Positions 17,638 through 25,750 of a DNA stretch of 64,000 nucleotides are shown here, piece by piece (within the stretch, counting starts at the first letter, position 1; the number at the start of each line of letters is the position of its first letter). This DNA comes from Hoeflea_A sp965204935 (GTDB lineage Bacteria; Pseudomonadota; Alphaproteobacteria; Rhizobiales; Rhizobiaceae). The position numbers were made by a program, and so were the translations under genes. Under the pieces are notes generated by a model. It saw nothing but the letters and a program-made list of their open reading frames with translations, ran no database searches and was not told the origin of the DNA. Location: the NCBI RefSeq assembly GCF_965204935.1, contig NZ_CBDBFO010000002.1; one strand, given 5' to 3'.

Positions 17638-18747
17638 TCAGCTTGCCTGCGCCTCCCTGGCAACGGCCCACATGAAGCCGGCCAGTTCGCGGGCGACCGC
17701 AGTGCAGACCACCGTTGGCCGCTTGCCGCGTCCACTCAGCGTTCGGTACCGGGCCGTCAAGCGGCTCTGCGCCTTCCATGCGATCTCGCGCACGCGCGGT
17801 GACGCCTGCTCCAGTCTGTACAGCTTCTTTATCCCGACCCTGGGCGGATGCCGATAGGCCCAGGCGCTCTCGACCAGCATTTGGCGCACCCGGCTGTTTC
17901 CTGCCTTGGTGATGCCGCCGCGCCTGATAGTGTCGCCAGTCGAGCGCTCACCGGGAACGAGGCCGAGATATCCCATGAGCTGGCGCGGACTTTCGAACCG
18001 GCTCACGTCGCCAACTTCGGTGACGAATGTCACAGCGACGATCAGGTCCACGCCACGCAAAGTCCGGAGCGCTCGTACGACCGGTGCCAACGACCAGGCC
18101 GGAACGAACTCCTCGATGGTGCGCTCCAGCCGTTCAACCCGCTCTTTGGAGATGCGTACGGCTTCAACCATTTCCTGGAGCGCAATCTGGTGCGCCGGGT
18201 GATCGAACGTCTGTTCCTGCAACCAGCGCAAATAGCGCATCGTCCAGCCTTTCTTGCGCGGATAGACGCGGCCGTGCTTGAGCATGAAAGCGCTCACCTG
18301 CTGGCGATGGACCCGCAGCACCTCGACCGCTGCCGACCGTGCGCGGACGAGATCCCGCATCGCCTCGTGGCCTGCATCGGGAACCCACACCGCAGTAAGC
18401 TCGCCGGCGCGCAAAAGCCGGGCGAGCGAGAGAGCGTCCCGGCGGTTCGTCTTCACCCGGTCGCCAGGCTTCCTTGGGATCAGCGACGGGGCGACGACCG
18501 TGCATTCATGCCCGAGAGAACGGATGAGCCGATAGAGCCCATAGCCTGTCGGTCCGGCCTCATAGCAAAAATGCAGTCGATCAAATCTGTCGGCGATCCG
18601 CTGAATGGTCCGGCGCATGCTTGCGACACAAGCGTCGACTTCTCCGAAGAAGCGAACTTCTCCCTCACGGCCCGCATCGGCAATCGCGATGGCGTTTCTC
18701 AATTTGGCAACATCGATTCCGACAAATGCTTCTCTATAATCTGCCAC
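17638..18747 (-). CDS. IS110-family transposase
   Basis: 369 aa. N-terminal RuvC-like DEDD domain (FVGIDVAKLRNAIAIAD; CYEAGPTGYGLYRLI; KTNRRDALSLARLL) and C-terminal transposase_20 domain (LRTLRGVDLIVAVTFVTEVG; GYLGLVPGERSTGD; GITKAGNSRVRQMLVESAW). The GTG at 18747 is chosen because AGGAG lies 8 bp upstream. Appears intact. Confidence 0.93.
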   Translation of the reverse strand: MADYREAFVGIDVAKLRNAIAIADAGREGEVRFFGEVDACVASMRRTIQRIADRFDRLHFCYEAGPTGYGLYRLIRSLGHECTVVAPSLIPRKPGDRVKTNRRDALSLARLLRAGELTAVWVPDAGHEAMRDLVRARSAAVEVLRVHRQQVSAFMLKHGRVYPRKKGWTMRYLRWLQEQTFDHPAHQIALQEMVEAVRISKERVERLERTIEEFVPAWSLAPVVRALRTLRGVDLIVAVTFVTEVGDVSRFESPRQLMGYLGLVPGERSTGDTIRRGGITKAGNSRVRQMLVESAWAYRHPPRVGIKKLYRLEQASPRVREIAWKAQSRLTARYRTLSGRGKRPTVVCTAVARELAGFMWAVAREAQAS

Positions 18748-18850
18748 GGCTCGTCCTCCTGTGATGAGGATCGGCTCAGCCCATCCGAGCAACCCTCGAA
18801 CGTGCAGTGTAGGGCGAGCCACCTCACCGGTAGAAACGGACATACGGTCT

Positions 18851-19636
18851 TGCTATGAACGCCCACGCGGTTGAGTTCTGGATGGTCCTCTCCCAGTCCC
18901 GGGCCAGTCTGCGGCAGCGCCCGAGCCAGGCGAAAGTTCGTTCCACCACCCATCGACGCGGCAGAACCTTGAAACCGACTGCGCTGTCGCAGCGCTTGAC
19001 GGTCTCGACCGTCCAGTCGCCATGCCCCGCGAGCGCTGCTCGCAACTTCGGTCCCGCATAGGCGCCATCGGCGAAGATGTGGCGCAGCCAGGGGAAGCGG
19101 TCGCCGACAGCCCTGATCAGGTCGCAGGCCCCGTCCCTGTCCTGAATGTTGGCGGCGTGAACGATGATGAACAGCATCAGGCCGATCGTATCGGTGACGA
19201 TGTGTCGCTTGCGGCCCTTGACCTTCTTGCCGGCGTCATAGCCGCGAACGCCCCCGCTTTCGGTGGTTTTCACGCTCTGGCTGTCGATCACGCCGGCCGT
19301 CGGTGAAGCCGCGCGGCCTTCCAGTTCGCGGGTATTGAGGACCAGGAGGTGATTGATGGCTGCAAAAAGACCCATGCGGCTCCAGGTGTAGAAATAGCCA
19401 CGTACCGTCGATACCGGTGGGAACTGCTTCGGCAGCATGCGCCACTGGCAGCCGCTGGTTGCGATATAAAGGATCGCGTTCATCACCTCGCGCATATCGG
19501 TCGTACGCGGTCGTCCACCCCGTTTTGCCGGCGGAATGAACGGGGCAAGTATCGTCCATTCCTCATCGGTCAAATCGCTTGGAAATCTCAAATGGTCTCT
19601 GTTATGTTCGGCGCGGGCGATATCATTCCATGGCAT
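18851..19636 (-). pseudogene. IS5-family transposase, 3'-interrupted
   Basis: DDE transposase beginning MPWNDIARAEHN, sharing its sequence with the intact copy at 47646 until the IS110 insertion at 18850, which removes the last residues (the short tail after AWAFIA). Domain DUF4096 at the N-terminus (LTDEEWTILAPFIPP) followed by the DDE core (GVIDSQSVKTTESGG). The tail is lost, so activity in cis is doubtful. Confidence 0.9.
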
Positions 19637-19714
19637 CGTGATTCTCCATCTTCTTTGAAAAGACTGTTGAATCACAAACCATTGATATCGCTCAACTACT
19701 TTTAAATCCGGCTC

Positions 19715-19928
19715 TTACTATGTCTTGCGCATCCAGAACCCGATCGAGGCGCTTGCCTGCGTCGTCGGCGGCCGGAGCGCCAATCCCGGTTTCGCGGCAC
19801 TGCTCGCCAAGGCGGGGAACGCGACCCCGGTGGTTACGTTCACCGTCACCTATGCGGTTGCCAATGTCTTCCTGACGATCTGGGGTCCCCTGATTGTCGG
19901 CATCATTACCAAGAACGCAACGCCCTAA
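19715..19928 (+). pseudogene. aspT: aspT, 3' remnant
   Basis: The last codons of the antiporter gene, resuming after the TTA duplication as YYVLRIQNP and continuing to GPLIVGIITKNATP. The reading frame is continuous with the 5' part if the IS is removed. It lies 17 bp before aspD, showing that the two genes formed an operon. Confidence 0.88.
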
Positions 19929-19945
19929 TGTGAGATGAGGTCAAA

Positions 19946-21541
19946 ATGCAGGACGAAGATTTCAGCGAATTCGCCGAGCTCAGCCCCTTCGAACTGAAGG
20001 ACAAGCTGATTGCCGTCGCCAAGACCGAGTCGCAGAAGGTCATGCTCAATGCCGGCCGCGGCAATCCGAATTTCCTTGCAACCCAGCCTCGCCATGCGTT
20101 CCTGAGGCTTGGCGAGTTCGCCGTCCTGGAGGCGGAACGCTCCTATTCCTACCTCAACAGCGGTTTTGGCGGGCTTCCCGAAAAGGACGGCATGATCGAG
20201 CGCTTCGAGGCCTATGCGGGCCGCTTCACCGACGATCCGGGCATTGCTTTTCTTCGCGCCGCGATCTCCTTCGTTCGCGATCAGCTGGAACTGCAGCGCG
20301 AGGATTTCATCTTCGAGATGGTGCAGGCCTTTCTCGGCTGCGTCTATCCGGTGCCGCCGCGCATGCTTCAGCACGCCGAGGAGATCGTCAGCGCCTATCT
20401 GGCGCAGGAGATGTTCGGCAACGTTCCGAAATCCGGTCCTTACTCGCTCTTCGCCACAGAGGGCGGCACGGCGGCGATGACCTATATTTTCCAGACACTG
20501 AAGAACAACGGGCTGATTGCACCGGGCGACAAGGTGGCGCTGGGAACGCCGATCTTCTCGCCCTATCTCGAAATTCCGCCGCTGCCGGAATATGACATGG
20601 ACATTGTCGATATCCGCATGGACGAGGAAAATGACTGGCAGTTCTCCAAGGCGGAAATCGCCAAGCTCGAGGATCCGGCGATCAAGGTGTTCTGCCTTGT
20701 CAATCCAAGCAACCCGCCGTCCTACAAACTCTCTGATGCCTGCCTTCAGCAGCTCGCGGACGTAATCAACACCAAGCGCCGTGATCTGATCGTCGTGACC
20801 GATGACGTCTATGGTACCTTCGCGGACGATTTCGTTTCGCTGTTTGCCACCTGCCCTTACAACACGCTGTGCGTCTATTCCTTCTCCAAATATTTCGGCG
20901 CCACGGGCTGGCGCCTCGGCGTCATTGCGCTGCACGAGGACAATGTTCTCGACCAGGCGCTCGCGGATCTTCCGAAACCGGTCAAGGCCGGTCTCGACAA
21001 ACGCTATTCGTCCCTGACAACGGATGTGGCAGGGCTGCGCTTCATTGACCGGCTCGTCGCCGACAGCCGTGCGGTCGCGCTCAACCACACGGCCGGCCTC
21101 TCGACGCCGCAGCAACTGCAGATGACGCTGCTCGCGCTCAACGGCCTGCTGGACCTGGACGGGACCTACAAGGCGGCCGCAAAGCACCTGATCCGCCACC
21201 GCTACCGCAAGCTCTGCCAGGAAATGGGCACCGAGCCCCGGATCGGGCCGAACGGCGTCAACTACTACACGCTGATCGACCTGCAGAAGCTCGGAGAAGA
21301 ACTCTATGGCAAGCCGTTCGCCAAGTGGTTTTCTTCCGGCGAGCGCGGAACCGATTTCCTGTTCCGGCTGGCCCGCGAGACCGGGGTCGTGCTTCTGCCC
21401 GGCAAGGGCTTCGAGGTGGTCGATGCATCGGCGCGCGTTTCACTCGCCAACCTGACGGAAGCCGAGTATGCCGATATCGGCGCCTTCACCCGGCGGGTGC
21501 TCGACGAGCTCTACCAGGAATTCAAGTCCGGCAAGAAATAG
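19946..21541 (+). CDS. aspD: Aspartate 4-decarboxylase (PLP-dependent)
   Basis: 531 aa, the normal size for bifunctional aspartate aminotransferase / L-aspartate beta-decarboxylase. It converts aspartate to alanine and CO2 in the cytoplasm; with AspT exchange this forms a proton-motive metabolic cycle. A fold-type I PLP core is visible: FCLVNPSNPPSY, then DDVYGTFADDF and the Schiff-base Lys in YSFSKYFGATGWRLG. GAGG precedes the ATG. The gene is intact while its partner antiporter is broken, and the IS lies between it and the original promoter, so expression may be altered. Confidence 0.92.
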   Translation: MQDEDFSEFAELSPFELKDKLIAVAKTESQKVMLNAGRGNPNFLATQPRHAFLRLGEFAVLEAERSYSYLNSGFGGLPEKDGMIERFEAYAGRFTDDPGIAFLRAAISFVRDQLELQREDFIFEMVQAFLGCVYPVPPRMLQHAEEIVSAYLAQEMFGNVPKSGPYSLFATEGGTAAMTYIFQTLKNNGLIAPGDKVALGTPIFSPYLEIPPLPEYDMDIVDIRMDEENDWQFSKAEIAKLEDPAIKVFCLVNPSNPPSYKLSDACLQQLADVINTKRRDLIVVTDDVYGTFADDFVSLFATCPYNTLCVYSFSKYFGATGWRLGVIALHEDNVLDQALADLPKPVKAGLDKRYSSLTTDVAGLRFIDRLVADSRAVALNHTAGLSTPQQLQMTLLALNGLLDLDGTYKAAAKHLIRHRYRKLCQEMGTEPRIGPNGVNYYTLIDLQKLGEELYGKPFAKWFSSGERGTDFLFRLARETGVVLLPGKGFEVVDASARVSLANLTEAEYADIGAFTRRVLDELYQEFKSGKK

Positions 21542-21553
21542 CCGGTGGCACGG

Positions 21554-23191
21554 TCAGGCCGCGTTGCGCCGACAGAAACAGGAGGCGCGCACCGGCACCT
21601 CGGCGCGGGCCTGCGCCTTGTCGAGTTGCAATTTGACATGCAACCGCTCGACCTCCTCGCCACGGCGTGTCAGGCACTCGTGCAGACCGTGCAGGCTCCA
21701 GACATTGCCCGGATGCTGACAGGCGCGGGCAAGCGTTGAATCGAGCCCGAGATCGGCGCGGTACACGGCTTCAGCCTCCTCGAGCCTGTCCTGCTCCAGA
21801 AGCAGCGCGCCGAGCGCGTGGCGCGTCGGCTGCATCCAGCCCCAGGGTTCGTCATAGGGCAGCGTATCGTCCAGCTCGACGGATTTGCGCAGGTGATCGA
21901 AGGCGGTGTCTACATTGCCCTTCCTGTATTCGAGTTCGCCGAGCATCATCTGCTCACCGACTTTCAGAATATCGACGCAGGTATTGTTGAAGACCATGCG
22001 GCTTTCCGGCACCCGGTCGCGCGCCTCGAAGAACAGGTCCCGCTCCGAATCGGCAGCGCTCAGCTGGTCCGTGTTGGAAAGGGCAACCGTCCTTGCGTAA
22101 CGCAGCATCGCAGCCGACACGCTGAAGAGCTCGGTGTCCTCCGGCAGCGGCTGCGCCAGGATCGCATCCCACAGGCCGAAGCGTACAAGCACGTGCTGTT
22201 TCATGGGGACGAAGCCCTCGAACCAGTCAGCCAGCGGCCGGACCACATCTTCCGGCAGATTGTCCACCAGTTCATCGGCTGTTTTCAGGGCGGAGTTGGC
22301 CTGGCCGAGAAACATCGCCCCGTAAATCTTGAAATGAAGATTGTGACAGCGGTAGAGCGTGTAGAAATTGTCAGGTCCCGCTTCCTGCAGGAACATGTGG
22401 TCGGCTTCAATGGCCTTTGAATTGCGCGACACGACATTCTCATAGTCGCCGCAAAGAACATCGATATGCGTCGGCATGTGTATGAGGTGGCCGGCATCGG
22501 GGACAAGGGTCGCGAGCCGGTCGCCCTGACGCAGCGCCTTTTCCGGGTGCGGCGACATCTCCATCAGGTGGATGTACATGTGCAACAGGCCCGGATGGTC
22601 CCAGGCACCCTCGATCGTATCGAAGGCGCTCTCCAGCACCCGGATTGCCTCGGTCGTATCGGCGCCCTTGGCCGGCGCCCCGGTCTCGAGGTCCCAAAGC
22701 TGCCATGGCGTGCGGTTCATGATCGCCTCTGCGAACAGCGCGGACAGGTCAAGATCGCCGGGGAACGAGCCGTGCAGGAGGCGCATCTCATTTGCATAGG
22801 CGTCGTTGAAGGGCGAAAAGTCCTCCACGTCACCGGTTTCCGGATACCGTGCCCGGAGGGCCTTGATCAGCGCCCGTTCGGCCGGCAGCGCCCGGGGCGC
22901 AAATTCGGCGGCTGCAGCCAGCGCCGACTGGGCGGTGGCGATCGCCTCGGGTTTCTCCTCGGGCTCGAAGGCCTCCCACGGCTTGTTGTAATTCGGACCG
23001 ATCGCGTAGGCGATGCCCCAGTGCGCCATGGCGCAGCCCGGATCATGCTCAAGCGCCTTTTTAAAGCACGCGATGGCCTCTTCGTGGTTATAGGCGTAGG
23101 TCCAAATCAGACCGCGGTTAAACCAGCGTTGCGCATCCTTTGACGCCGCTGTTATCTCGCGGCGATAGGCTCCGAGATCGTAGTAGTCCAT
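21554..23191 (-). CDS. TPR-repeat protein (TTC38-like)
   Basis: 545 aa soluble protein with tetratricopeptide repeats throughout; the N-terminal repeat (AQRWFNRGLIWTYAYNHEEAIACFKKAL, given here only by position, residues 21-48) and the AHWGIAYAIGPNYN segment are typical of the TTC38 family of metabolism-associated TPR proteins. It is convergent with aspD. No enzymatic motif is seen. Role unknown. Confidence 0.82.
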   Translation of the reverse strand: MDYYDLGAYRREITAASKDAQRWFNRGLIWTYAYNHEEAIACFKKALEHDPGCAMAHWGIAYAIGPNYNKPWEAFEPEEKPEAIATAQSALAAAAEFAPRALPAERALIKALRARYPETGDVEDFSPFNDAYANEMRLLHGSFPGDLDLSALFAEAIMNRTPWQLWDLETGAPAKGADTTEAIRVLESAFDTIEGAWDHPGLLHMYIHLMEMSPHPEKALRQGDRLATLVPDAGHLIHMPTHIDVLCGDYENVVSRNSKAIEADHMFLQEAGPDNFYTLYRCHNLHFKIYGAMFLGQANSALKTADELVDNLPEDVVRPLADWFEGFVPMKQHVLVRFGLWDAILAQPLPEDTELFSVSAAMLRYARTVALSNTDQLSAADSERDLFFEARDRVPESRMVFNNTCVDILKVGEQMMLGELEYRKGNVDTAFDHLRKSVELDDTLPYDEPWGWMQPTRHALGALLLEQDRLEEAEAVYRADLGLDSTLARACQHPGNVWSLHGLHECLTRRGEEVERLHVKLQLDKAQARAEVPVRASCFCRRNAA

Positions 23192-23268
23192 GACCCCTCC
23201 GGAATGTTCGCTTCACCGCATCGCGGCAAGAATAGCATGGAGGCGTCAAAGTGTAATTTCAAATTACT

Positions 23269-23625
23269 TTAAGAATTCTCCGGCGAATGCGCCTGGCGAA
23301 TACCGACCCGCACAAGCACTTCCGGTGGTATTCCATATCGCCTGACTAGCTGCGACTGGGAGGAAAGGCCGGCCATTTCATATTGCACAAAAAGCATCCA
23401 GGCACGGTGTGCCGCGGTCTGAACCAGTTCCTTGCGCCTCGCGTCCGACCCGGCGCCGGGCGGCTGTGCGTCATGGTCCTTCAACTCGTCCAGCGCCCTT
23501 TCCATCGCGCGCCCGGCGCGTCCGATGGAGGCCGCCATCTCGGCCATGATCTCCCCGTCCAGGATGCCGGCGCCGGTTTCCGGCCCGCGGCGCCTGCGGT
23601 AAAAAATCGGTGCCTTGACGGCCAT
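23269..23625 (-). CDS. Small conserved hypothetical protein (possibly DUF6665-like)
   Basis: 118 aa, charged, mostly helical. It contains EIMAEMAASIGRAGRAMERAL followed by a helix with AHRAWMLFVQYEMAG and ends in LVRRYGIPPEVLVRVG. No membrane segment or catalytic motif. The pattern recalls a small Hyphomicrobiales family (DUF6665), but this is from memory. Monocistronic, same strand as its neighbours. Confidence 0.6.
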   Translation of the reverse strand: MAVKAPIFYRRRRGPETGAGILDGEIMAEMAASIGRAGRAMERALDELKDHDAQPPGAGSDARRKELVQTAAHRAWMLFVQYEMAGLSSQSQLVRRYGIPPEVLVRVGIRQAHSPENS

Positions 23626-23715
23626 GTGCTGTCGTCCCGCATTCTGATCATCCGCGACATGGCCGGGCGGCCGTCGGCGGCAGTCCAGATTATGTGTCGC
23701 CGGAAGCGGTCATTG

Positions 23716-24735
23716 TCAAACGGCAATCTGGAACAGCCAGCCGGACAGCAAAGACCCGATGACGGCCAGCGCGACAAACAGGAGAAACGGCTTGACCTTG
23801 AGCACCGGAAAGATCGCCATGGCACCCCATATGCTGACCGCGCTTCCGGAAACGAGAAAAGCCATTGCGGCACCTTGCGCCATGCCGTGATCGATCAGCG
23901 CGCGGGTCAAGGGCAACGCCGCATAGCCGTCAACATAGGCCGGCGCGCCGACAAAAACCGCGAGCGGCACTGACCACCAGCTACCCTCGCCGACATAGGC
24001 GGACAGGGACTCGGGCTGCAACAGGCCGTTCAGGACATATTCCGCGGCGAAAGCCGGGATCAGGCAGATCAGGACCAGCCGCGCCGTGGCACGGCTTTCC
24101 TTCCAGAAACGAAGCCGGCGCGCCGCGCTCTGCCAGACGGCCCAGTCAAAGCTGTCCTCACCGGTACAGCCGACGGCACTGCGGCCGATGATCGTGTTTT
24201 CACGCAGGGGCCGCTTTATCCACGGGCGCCCGGCGACAAGGGCGGTGCCGGCTCCGCCAAGCAAGCCGAGACCGAAGGCCGCAACGGTCTTTCCGACGGC
24301 AAAGCCCATCCCCAGTGTCGCCGCCGTCGCGGCAAACATCGCAGGATCCGTGACGGGTGAGGAAAGCCAGAAAGCCATCACCGGCGCCAACGGCACACCG
24401 GCCGCGAGCAGGCCCGCCATGAGCGGCAGCACGGTAACGCCGCAGACCGGCGTGACGGCGCCGATCGCCGAGGCCGCGAAAAGTGCAGGAAGCATCCGCC
24501 GATTGAAAAGCCCCGCCACCCGTTCGCCGGCGCCGCTGGCTGAAACCCAGGCGGCGAGCAGGATCCCGGGAATGATCAGTGGCGCCACCTCGACCAGGCT
24601 GCGTACAACAAAACGGCCGGTATCGAAGGTTTCTGCGGGGAGGAAAAGCGCCGCCGAAGCTAGCGCAACGGCGGCAAGAGCCAGAAACACAGTCCGGGAG
24701 ACATTTGGTCTGTGTCCGGCGGCAAAGTCAGACAT
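23716..24735 (-). CDS. Predicted permease (ArsP/UPF0718-like)
   Basis: 339 aa with about eight transmembrane helices in two halves, a permease of the DUF318/ArsP type. Diagnostic segments: LFAASAIGAVTPVCGVTVLPL (early half) and FVGAPAYVDGYAALPL (late half), where Pro/Cys motifs line the presumed pore. The ATG at 24735 follows GGAG. Transcribed divergently from the LysR gene at 24828, which probably regulates it. Relatives export trivalent organoarsenicals or are uncharacterised; substrate not determinable. Confidence 0.8.
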   Translation of the reverse strand: MSDFAAGHRPNVSRTVFLALAAVALASAALFLPAETFDTGRFVVRSLVEVAPLIIPGILLAAWVSASGAGERVAGLFNRRMLPALFAASAIGAVTPVCGVTVLPLMAGLLAAGVPLAPVMAFWLSSPVTDPAMFAATAATLGMGFAVGKTVAAFGLGLLGGAGTALVAGRPWIKRPLRENTIIGRSAVGCTGEDSFDWAVWQSAARRLRFWKESRATARLVLICLIPAFAAEYVLNGLLQPESLSAYVGEGSWWSVPLAVFVGAPAYVDGYAALPLTRALIDHGMAQGAAMAFLVSGSAVSIWGAMAIFPVLKVKPFLLFVALAVIGSLLSGWLFQIAV

Positions 24736-24792
24736 GGTAGGCTCCGATTGTTCGGATGCACTATGCGGGCTGGAAAGAAATAAGAAAAACGA

Positions 24793-24812
24793 ATAGTATA
24801 AACTACAGCTAT
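24793..24812. promoter_or_regulatory. Candidate LysR-binding dyad between permease and lysR
   Basis: In the 92-bp divergent spacer an ATAG-N12-CTAT interrupted dyad lies 16 bp before the LysR start, in an AT-rich stretch. LysR regulators bind T-N11-A-type dyads in such spacers, so it is a plausible autoregulatory site. Confidence 0.3.
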
Positions 24813-24827
24813 TGAAAAAACTGAACG

Positions 24828-25670
24828 ATGAATGCACTCGATACAGATCTCTTGCGGACGTTCCTTGCCATTTCCGATGCGGGCAGTTTTGTCGGCGGTG
24901 CCGCACGTATTTTTCGTTCGCAATCCGCCGCCAGCATCCAGATCAAGAAGCTGGAAGAGCTGATCGGGGCGCCGGTTTTCGAGCGGCATGGCCGCGGCAT
25001 CCGGCTTACTCCGACCGGCGAGACACTGGAGCCGGTTGCGCGGCAGGCGGTTGGGCTGCTAGACGGCACGCTCGCCCGGTTGCGCGACGACGGGCTGTCC
25101 GGTTCCCTGAAAATCGGCATCCCGGATGACCACAGCCGTGATGTGCTTTCGCGGATCATCGCGGATTTCTCACAGCAGCATCCCGGGGTGGAGCTGTCCG
25201 TGCATTGCGCACTCTCAAGCGGATTCCAGCATTCGCTGGAAACCGGCGCACTCGACATTGCCGTGCATGAGGTCGCCGCCGTTGGCCATGACATGACCCT
25301 GCTGCGGACCGAGCCGCTGCAATGGGCAGCGTCAAGCCTGCTCGACCAGGACGCAAACGAGCCTTTGCCGATAGCGCTCTACGATCGTGCCTGCTGGTGG
25401 CGCGATCTTGCCCTTCGTTCCCTTGAAAGCTCGGGTCGCACCTACCGCATCGTCTATTCAAGCGAAAGCACGACCGGCATTCTCGCGGCACTCGAGGCCG
25501 GCATCGCGGCGGGCGTCGTGGGCGCATCCGCCATGACCGGGCGCCTGAAACCGGTTGCGGGTCTTGGTGCGATCCCGCCTTCCAATCTGGTGATTGAATA
25601 TGGCAGCGGCGCCGAAGGTGACATCTGCCGCGCCATGGCAAGCGCCATCAAAACGGCCTTCGCCGCCTGA
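24828..25670 (+). CDS. LysR-family transcriptional regulator
   Basis: 280 aa. N-terminal winged HTH (LRTFLAISDAGSFVGGAARIFRSQSAASIQIKKLE, residues about 8-42) and a C-terminal periplasmic-binding-like effector domain (LKIGIPDDHSRDVL...). Divergent from the permease gene, the typical arrangement for a local regulator. Inducer unknown. Confidence 0.92.
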   Translation: MNALDTDLLRTFLAISDAGSFVGGAARIFRSQSAASIQIKKLEELIGAPVFERHGRGIRLTPTGETLEPVARQAVGLLDGTLARLRDDGLSGSLKIGIPDDHSRDVLSRIIADFSQQHPGVELSVHCALSSGFQHSLETGALDIAVHEVAAVGHDMTLLRTEPLQWAASSLLDQDANEPLPIALYDRACWWRDLALRSLESSGRTYRIVYSSESTTGILAALEAGIAAGVVGASAMTGRLKPVAGLGAIPPSNLVIEYGSGAEGDICRAMASAIKTAFAA

Positions 25671-25696
25671 CGGTAATGGCCACATCGATCAGGGAC

Positions 25697-25725
25697 AAAA
25701 AAACCCGCGGCGTTTCCGCCGCGGG
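25697..25725 (-). terminator. Rho-independent terminator of rpsA
   Basis: Read on the minus strand, a 9-bp perfect GC stem (CCCGCGGCG / CGCCGCGGG, 25704-25712 with 25717-25725) with a four-base loop is followed by seven Ts. It lies 25 bp after the rpsA stop. Confidence 0.93.
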
Positions 25726-25750
25726 CTGGGACCAGCACATAGAGGCCGGC

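Larger units (their letters stand above)
17345..18850 (-). mobile_element. IS110/IS1111-type element inside the IS5 copy
   Basis: Comparison with the intact IS5 copy shows that this 1506-bp insert separates GGATGCT from TGCTATG, with a shared CT at the junctions. It has one transposase gene, 103 bp of noncoding DNA upstream of it and 293 bp downstream. The long 3' noncoding end is the arrangement expected of the IS1111 group. Confidence 0.9.
17277..19714 (-). mobile_element. IS5-family (IS427-like) element, interrupted copy
   Basis: Terminal inverted repeats start GAGCCGGATT at both ends and the element is flanked by a 3-bp TTA duplication (17274-17276 and 19715-19717). Without the nested 1506-bp IS110 element its length is 932 bp, identical to the intact copy at 47568-48499. 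It splits aspT. Confidence 0.93.
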
